A DNA stretch of 64,000 nt from Macquaria australasica. Lineage: Eukaryota > Chordata > Actinopteri > Centrarchiformes > Percichthyidae. A program made the position numbers and the translations under genes. Under the pieces are notes generated by a model. That model saw only the letters and a list, made by a program, of their open reading frames with translations, was not told the origin of the DNA and ran no database searches. Below, piece by piece: positions 57,516 through 64,000 of this stretch (position 1 is the stretch's first letter; the number at the start of each line of letters is the position of its first letter). The DNA is taken from assembly GCA_005408345.1 (NCBI GenBank), contig SEMN01000257.1, positions 421,501-485,500 on the forward strand. Direction: 5' to 3'.

Positions 57516-58280
57516 CTGAATTGCTGATGCTATAAAAAGACAGCAGTGTTTAACCTGTCCTTGAAACTGAACAGACAGCCAAAGACACACACACACACAC
57601 ACACACACACATACTGTCACAACTCCAGTCTATATTACATACTGCGCTGTTTATGTTTAGAAATGACAGCTCTGTCTGGCTCAGCGTCCTATATGCATAC
57701 AGTGGGGATGTAAAGTGCCAGCATGACTACTAAAATGACCACTCAGGCATAAACCACGCACACAAACACACACTCAAGGTTTCCCTCGGTTCCCAAAATC
57801 CTCCTCTTTTCGGTGCAGCTTCCGTGCGCTTACCTGCATTATGTTCCACATGTAAAGTTGAGCATTTTCACACACACTCATGAACACACAGTAAAGCAGA
57901 AGTGCTGCTCAGCTGTGTTACTGAAGTGTGTCATCCTCCCCTTGTGTGCCACACTCCTCTGTTTCTCTCGTTGACCTTCTCAGTCCTCCCTCTATCTGTC
58001 CATTTTGTCCTTCTTATCTTCCTCCCTCTTCCCTCCTCCCCCTCTCACCCTCCCAGTGATGTTGTGACCCTTGACCTGCCGTTGACCCTCGCTGGTTTCA
58101 CTGGTGGCATTCCAGCCATGGCTGCTGTCTGATGTCTGGATGCAAACACAGGTCACTAGGCAGTTTTTATTATTAAGAATTTTATCTAAGGTATTTATTT
58201 ATTTGTTTGTTTATTACTTACTAGTTAGTGGGGTGTTACACAACTCCTTCAAGACTCACAGCTCAAGTTAAATTGACCTA
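56360..58280. other. No gene seen; several CA/TG tracts
   Basis: Microsatellites lie at 57189-57212 (TG), 57486-57512 (CA) and 57586-57611 (CA). GCTAGCATG/GCTAACA-type words at 56.43-56.55 kb recall family H but are too short to call. Open frames run through the CA tracts. Confidence 0.5.
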
Positions 58281-58288
58281 ACCTCACA

Positions 58289-58640
58289 CTGGAAGCAGGG
58301 GGAAACAGCTAGCCTGGCTCTGTCCAAAGGTAAAACAAATAGCCTATCAGCACCTCTAAAGATCAGCATTTATCATATTATCTTTTGTGGCAAGAAAATG
58401 ACAAGTTGTGGTTTTATGGGGGGTTCTGTGCAGGACTGTTTCTTAACTTACTTAAACTTCCTAATGTTAAAGTCACTGTGAGGTTGCCAGGCAACCAGGA
58501 GATTTACCGTTGGACAGAGCCAGGCTAGTTGTTTCCCCCTGTTTCCAGGCTTTATGCTAAGCTAAGCTTTTACTGGTGATCTTCGCATCTAACTCTCGGC
58601 AAGAAAGTGAATATGCCTATTTCCCAAAATGTCGAACAAT
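58289..58640. mobile_element. Fold-back repeat family I
   Basis: CTGGAAGCAGGGGGAAACAG-CTAGCCTGGCTCTGTCCAA (39 bp) at 58289-58327 returns inverted at 58510-58548 with two mismatches. Between the arms are ACAAGTTGTGGTTTTATGGG and the palindrome GTTGCCAGGCAAC. To the right come TTTATGCTAAGCTAAGCTTT and AACTCTCGGCAAGAAAGTGA. I know this arrangement from a common percomorph repeat. Non-coding. Confidence 0.75.
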
Positions 58641-59380
58641 TTCTCTAATTATTCCTGCAGGTAAACTGATTGATCAGTCGCTTCATTGTTAACCTCACTG
58701 TCTTCACTTCCTTCCAGGCCGCCCCTAACTAGGTTTGGGTTAAAGTTTTGTTGTTGTTGACATACATTACACTCCTCCTTACACTGCAGTCACTGATCAA
58801 CATAATCTTTATTTACATCATAGTAAACTTCACTTTGAACCTGTATTTGTGTGTGACTTCTTTTTAGTCACTTGCTCTGGACCTGTATTTCTTTCTTTTT
58901 TTCCTTTTCTTTTTTTTTACATCCTTTAAAAGTAACTAGTTTTATGGTGTTATTAAACTCAACTAAGCAATTACAAAGACGTGGCTCCTTGACATTATTG
59001 GCAATGTCCAAAGCCCTTCACTTCCCACTGTTAGTGTTAGCAGCCTCACCTCCTTCACTTTAAACACACAATCTGGCCTTCAAATCCATCTAAAAACCTT
59101 ATTATGCCACACTTTCACAATGCCTCAGGTTTTACATCTTTGGATCATAATGCACCACCTCTCATCACCACCACTGTAACAGAATGGTCATATCTGATAG
59201 CTATGATCTGCTATGACACAATGTGTCCATACAGCACATTCTGTGCCTATAAATGACGTAATCAATCAGACTTTAAAAAGTCAACATTTGCACTTGTGCT
59301 ATTAGTGCTATTATTGCCTTACATCCCTATGTGGAACTGTATTGTGCTGCTGTATGTTCTCTTTCCTCCTGCTCTCTCTC
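58641..59380. other. No gene seen
   Basis: AT-rich sequence with T-runs near 58.9 kb. No repeat or coding signal recognised. Confidence 0.45.
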
Positions 59381-59386
59381 TCCCGC

Positions 59387-59461
59387 TCGAAAAAGTGCCC
59401 TGAGATAACTTTGTTATGATATGGCGCTATATAAATAAAACTGAATTGAATTGAATTGAAT
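59387..59461 (+). mobile_element. L2/Maui-like LINE 3' tail, severely 5'-truncated
   Basis: TCGAAAAAGTGCCCTGAGAT to ATAAAACTGAATTGAATTGA is identical over 70 bp to the tail at 34330-34399. It has one extra TGAAT-type unit at the end and lacks the CGGTCTAGACC lead-in, so it begins within the 3' UTR. Confidence 0.7.
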
Positions 59462-59951
59462 TAGTGGTCTCCTGAGCTGTGTATACCTGGATATAATGCA
59501 GTATTCCTTTGTGTGTAAATGTACCTGTAAGTGTGTTTAAGTCAACGTGTGTGTCTGCATGTGCATGTCTGCCGCCATTGTAAAGGTCACAGAGATTATC
59601 AGCAGGGTTGTGTGTGGGAGTGTTAGTTGAAGCATGTGTGTGTGCATGTGCATGCATGTGATTGTTTGTGCATGCAAAAGGTTTGTGCATAATACTTAAA
59701 GTCTGATTTGTGGTCCTCTGTGGAAGCCTTTATGGACGGCAACTGCTGCGTGTGTGTGCTTGTGTGTGTGTGTGCTTGTGTGCGTGTGCTTGTGTGTGTG
59801 TGTGTGTGTGTGCGTGTGTTAGATTCCAGCAGGCTGTAGATCATTCGCAGGTATGACAGGTCAATCTTCAATCCAGATGGCCTCACAGACTCCTGGGCTG
59901 CATTCCAAACAGAAACACACTTTGCTACAATGTGACCTCACTCACAATATA

Positions 59952-59982
<31 letters not shown>

Positions 59983-61195
59983 CACCAAGCAGGTATGCCT
60001 AACAGTCAATCCTGATTTAAACCCAAACTTAATAATTGACACTTCTAGATGAATCCCAACTGTGTCGTGAACAAGGACACATTGTTAGGTTCCATGATTT
60101 TGAAATGGAATGGTGCCTGTTACTCACTGACACACTTCACAACCAACAGCTATCACACTGGGATCCATAAAGAAATAAACACACACACACACATGACAGT
60201 TTGAGTTTAGCTTTTCTAGGAGCCACTATCTCCTCTTTCAGACAACAGCACCGAGTATCTCTGCTGTGATAGCCTCAACAGGGCAGCACAATATGTGTAT
60301 ATGAGTGTGTGTCGGTGTCTGTGTCTGCTGTTAAGTGTTTATTATAGTAGACATCCATAATTAGCATATTTCTTATCATACAGTGTGCTCTCCGAGGGTA
60401 AAAGGAAGGAAGTGAGAGATAAAAATGTGAAGAAAAAAAAAATTAGAAAAGAGGCAAAGATAGTCTGAAAGAGATGAAAGAGTGAACTTCAGTAAAGCAA
60501 TGGTCTTGCTCTCTCTCACCAAAAACCGCTGGAGTATGATGAACGAAAATGAAATGAATGGAAAGAGTGGAGCAGCAGAAAAAGATTTAAACCGGACCTC
60601 AGATCTAAATCAGAGACAAATGTCAGCGTTGGCTCGCCCATCTCACCTCATGAGTCAGGGGTGATGTCCTCAACATCTGTCATCGGCTTCATTTCTCTTT
60701 CCTCTCTTTTCTTTTTCCATCCTTCCGCTTCCATTGCTGACTCCAGGACAGTTGTGGATGACAGCATGCGATGACAGCTCGCTTAAAAGGAGTACTTATA
60801 AGTCATATTGACTTATGACAAGAAATCCACATGCAGATATACCTCTCTGTATGCAGTATTGGTTTACTTTGCTGATGTGCAAACTACTGCGGTAAGTTGA
60901 AAGAACTGCAGAAGCTTTATTTCATCTAAGTATGCAAACAAGCACCAAAAAATACACAAAATACCGGACAGATTTGTGACCATAAATACTGAAAAATGAA
61001 ATAGAAATGTTGCCTTAAAGTGCGGCTAAACACAGATTAAAAACTTTGCACGGTCAACATTCTATGCTAAGAGTATCATGAATGTGTATAGTGCATTTCT
61101 GTTTGTGGGTGTGTGTGTTCCTTTTCACTGTTCTTCCTCATAACAGGATATGACAGATATGGAAAGACTGTTGGCCGTCTCACTGGACGGGCTGC
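59462..61195. other. No gene seen; TG/CA and TA tracts
   Basis: TG-rich imperfect arrays at 59745-59820 (GTGTGTGCTTGTGTGTG units), (TA)n at 59956-59982 and short CA runs near 60180. Frames here are translations of those repeats. Confidence 0.5.
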
Positions 61196-61199
61196 CCCT

Positions 61200-61235
61200 A
61201 CACACACGCGCACACGCACACCTACACACACACAC

Positions 61236-61268
<33 letters not shown>
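61200..61268. repeat. (CA)n microsatellite with CG and CT interruptions
   Basis: CACACGCGCACACGCACACC leads into CCTACACACA repeats and then about 17 pure CA units. Confidence 0.9.
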
Positions 61269-61271
<3 letters not shown>

Positions 61272-61884
61272 CAGTCAGGCTACCACTGTGATCAGATGTC
61301 CACCTTTTCCGTGTAAATGTCGCTTCACATCTGGGGGGTTTTTCCATGACATAAATCCTCATCTCCTCACAGAACACGTCTGTGCATCCATTAATAAGGT
61401 CTGAGTTCCCTGTTATCGCCACACAGCCTTCACAGTAAAGGTGGAAATGACTTTGACGTTTACAACGTCCTACAACCGTCAGTGAAACATAAACATGACA
61501 GGCAGGACAAAGGGTAACATACATTCAGGTTCACAGAGCAGGATACCTTGGATAACAATAGCACATGTGGGGTACAAGTACGACTAATTTATAGGTTTGC
61601 AGATTTCGACATTTTTAATAAAGATAGGATCAGCCATCATTCTTCTGATAAGATGGAGGTTCCCCCATCTTGCTGCTGCATGTTGATTAGATATCACACA
61701 AGAATGCAGTTATATTTCTGGTGTCTGTCAAGAAAACTCATTTCAGGTCAGTGTGAAAACCTGCCTAATAAATTGCTCCCAGCTGTGAACATGCCACTGG
61801 ATTGGAGAGCGTTCATGCAAAGGGAATCTTATCTGGAATTGTTACAAAATCTGACAAGAAGGAGCAGCCACCCCACCTAAAAGC

Positions 61885-61950
61885 CTCCAAATGAAGTGGT
61901 AGCAAATCTGGCAAAACTGTTGGCTTGTTTACAACCTGGATGATTCTCTG
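61885..61950 (-). repeat. Fragment of TIR element family C
   Basis: On the minus strand this reads GTTGTAAACAAGCCAACAGT, TTTGCCAGATTTGCTACCAC, TTCATTTGGAGGC, colinear with the interior of the copies at 21.9 and 53.6 kb. Confidence 0.55.
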
Positions 61951-62214
61951 AAAGCTTAAAAAGCTTAAAAGATTAAAAAAAGATTGCCATCATGGTTTAA
62001 AGAAGCCAATACTGAACGCTGGTGGGAGACGGAAATGTCCAGTGACAAAGTCACATACTTTGTACACTCAACCAACCATCCAAGACTTTTTGTATAGCAG
62101 TATACCAACTTAAAATTCCTTCTGCCTTTGCTACTGAAAGAGGACAGACATTATTCACACAACTGCAGGAGGTAACCATTGTGGAAAACATAAACAAAGG
62201 TCATTTAGGACTTT

Positions 62215-62525
62215 AAACAAGGACCAATGTGTGAATATAACGTTTACTCTCCTTTTAGCTCTGTTTTGGTCTCCACCAACTACTGAGGGATCTTTAGCTG
62301 CCAAATGCTACACTGTGATCACCAGCTAGTAGCTAACTTTGTCTTTCAGCTGTGTGGTTCTGACAGGTAGCTTGCGGAGGGTTCATCAGAGCTGTTTTTG
62401 CTGAAAACAGTTGCCTATCCTGAAAACGGCATTGACGCAGAAGGTGAGACCAAAACAACACGGTAAAGTTGTGGGCCTTAAAACCAAAACAACGAGCTGA
62501 CAGATGTCACTACTTTGTCACTATG
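62215..62525 (+). repeat. Dispersed repeat family B, 5' and middle part
   Basis: CTCCTTTTAGCTCTGTTTTG, GTCTCCACCAACTACTGAGG, GCTGAAAACAGTTGCCTATC and CAAAACAACGAGCTGACAGA follow the family order. The expected 3' end (ATATAAAAATATTGATTAGT) appears about 1 kb further on, at 63550. Confidence 0.65.
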
Positions 62526-63540
62526 AGCAGTGGCATAAGGAGGCAGCGCCAGACCCAAATGCAAGATGGTCTGCCCATCACAATCGCACCTAACAGCAAA
62601 ATGCACTGCACAGATGACGCCTAAATTAAATTATTACTAGGAAAACAGACTGCAAGGCCGAGATAATAGACTAGGCTACCTGACAAAATCTGGTGGGAGA
62701 ACCGTAACAGAAGAAAACATTAGTGACAGCGCACCTTGACAAATATCAAAACATTGGTGACGGTGCACACATTGCATGTCTGTGCATAGGCCTTATAAAC
62801 ACAAAGCACACGTGCGTAGGTTGATTATTAGTCAATAAATAATAAATACGTTCTACTTACATCAGTTAGCCTATATCCAGTGGTGCTGGGTGGCGCGCTG
62901 GTACTAGCATTAACAGGTGTCTAATCGGCTCTTGCTCAGTGGAACTTCTAGTGCTTGCTATCTCGCCTTTCTTTTTAAAGAAACGGCCTATTTTTGGAAG
63001 CTTTGCTTTTCTTTCCCAGCTGCTTCTTTTAGTTTTTGCTTCTGAAACCCGCGTTTGTGTTTGTAGTCCATTGTTCGACTCTCACTTGCGTGCTATCTTG
63101 AAACTTCGCTAGCTAGCTAACTCTTCTGTGTGGATTTTGCTACGCATTAGTACGCATGTCCAATTATCATAACCCAGAATTGCGCAGTCGCACTTTGCAC
63201 ACTTTTGAACATGAAATCGCCCATTAATCCTTATTTAAACTTAACTTAGAAATGTAACATACAGGTATTAGTTAATAAACTAGGCTATGTAAAAGTGTTT
63301 ATGTTATTGTGTTGTTATTGACCTTGCGAATGACATCCAATTATGAGACACCATGGAGCAGATGAGTCGGTGCATTGAGTACTATAAATATTTGCAGCAA
63401 AGTAATTTCCTGAAAGTCACTTATTGCAATATTTTGATAATGTGGACACTAAGGTAATTATAGTATCTGCTTATGGAAACATGCAATGTTTCATGCTGAC
63501 ATGCAATGACACTATTCACATTATACAGTCATTTCATCTT
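62526..63540. other. Sequence separating two parts of family B; possible unclassified insertion
   Basis: The stretch begins GCAGTGGCATAAGGAGGCAG and ends before TTTTGCTAATATAAAAATAT. It contains no frame of note. CAGTGGC resembles a hAT terminus, but no inverted partner or duplicated octamer was found. Confidence 0.35.
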
Positions 63541-63545
63541 TTGCT

Positions 63546-63575
63546 AATATAAAAATATTGATTAGTGCAGCTATT
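63546..63575 (+). repeat. 3' end of dispersed repeat family B
   Basis: TAATATAAAAATATTGATTA followed by GTGCAGCT is the terminal sequence of family B (complement of the starts seen at 13.6, 35.4 and 42.4 kb). Confidence 0.5.
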
Positions 63576-63639
63576 CAACACCAAAATAAGTTTCAGATTT
63601 AATGAAAAAAAAAAGCCAAAACACATACCTACCAAATAC

Positions 63640-63850
63640 CATTAAGGCTTAAGTGTTGAAGAGGTGAAGGGAGAGGAAGGCTGTATATTTAACCGACAGG
63701 CCCGGCCACAATGGGGATAGAAGGGGAGCAGGCTGAAGCGTTTGTGCCCCGGCCTGTCCCGACAGCCCCCAGCAGGACCATGAAACAACACAAGCCTGTC
63801 AACACCTTCAACCGTCCACATCACAGCCAGGACACTGCTGTCAGCAGGGC
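63640..63850. other. GC-rich repeat-free island; candidate CNE
   Basis: CCGACAGGCCCGGCCACAAT and GGCCTGTCCCGACAGCCCCC stand out from the AT-rich surroundings. No open frame with similarity and no repeat match. Regulatory role inferred. Confidence 0.25.
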
Positions 63851-64000
63851 GCTACACACACTGACGCACACACACACTCGTTCACATACCACCGCCAAAC
63901 ACACATACTCACATAGAGAGGGGCAGATACCCACCACCTACTCACACACACACACACACAGAGAATCAATTGAATGTTTGGTTAGCCTGTTTGTGCCTGT

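Noticed and set aside
1..64000. CRISPR array, operon, phage or toxin-antitoxin system
   Set aside because: No direct repeats with unique spacers, no ribosome-binding sites with tandem frames, and composition and repeats are those of a fish nuclear genome.

Overview
This window looks like nuclear DNA of a ray-finned fish, most likely a percomorph teleost. The evidence is its AT-rich background, very dense (CA)n/(TG)n microsatellites, and many dispersed repeats that I recognise from teleost genomes: hAT-type elements with CAGTGG ends, Ty3/gypsy-type solo LTRs, L2/Maui-like LINE pieces, a Harbinger-like element, fold-back elements and MITEs. Family names come from memory of teleost repeats and were not checked against a library. 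No bacterial, phage or organellar gene organisation is present.

I cannot support any intact protein-coding gene, rRNA or functional tRNA. The longest open frames are low complexity (translated CA, TG or pentanucleotide repeats), lie inside transposons, or are no longer than chance would give. The window is therefore an intergenic stretch or a large intron. The only recognisable protein homology is fossil: a reverse-transcriptase fragment of an L2-like LINE at 33.0-33.8 kb, and a MYB/SANT-like fragment with in-frame stops inside a Harbinger-like element at 45.7-45.9 kb.

Layout. 0-10 kb: dispersed repeats, two degenerate minisatellites (2.1-2.6 and 3.4-4.2 kb), GC-richer islands at 4.2-4.7 and 6.2-6.7 kb. 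10-15 kb: a nested transposon zone, with a solo LTR inside a hAT-type element (11.5-12.4 kb) and a complete hAT-type element with a perfect 8-bp target duplication that carries another repeat inside it (13.4-14.4 kb). 15-24 kb: older repeats, a TIR element at 21.9 kb, and GC-rich islands at 20.2-21.0 and 23.3-23.5 kb. 24-32 kb: mostly unannotated sequence, an unidentified open frame at 26.4-26.8 kb, long GT tracts, and a 560-bp pentanucleotide array at 28.4 kb. 32-40 kb: a solo LTR, the L2 fossil and MITEs. 40-46 kb: microsatellites, GC-rich islands and the Harbinger-like element. 48-59 kb: a second nested zone (MITE in an older repeat at 51.3-52.3 kb, hAT in a TIR element at 53.6-54.4 kb), a solo LTR with perfect target duplication at 55.3-55.9 kb, hairpin MITEs and a fold-back element. 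59-64 kb: LINE tail, microsatellites, broken repeats and one last GC-rich island.

The GC-richer, repeat-free islands look like conserved non-coding (cis-regulatory) elements, but conservation cannot be seen from one sequence. Six of them share the octamer GGGGGCCC (either strand), more often than base composition predicts. I found no sign of a new multigene system. What the window shows best is the order in which transposons inserted.
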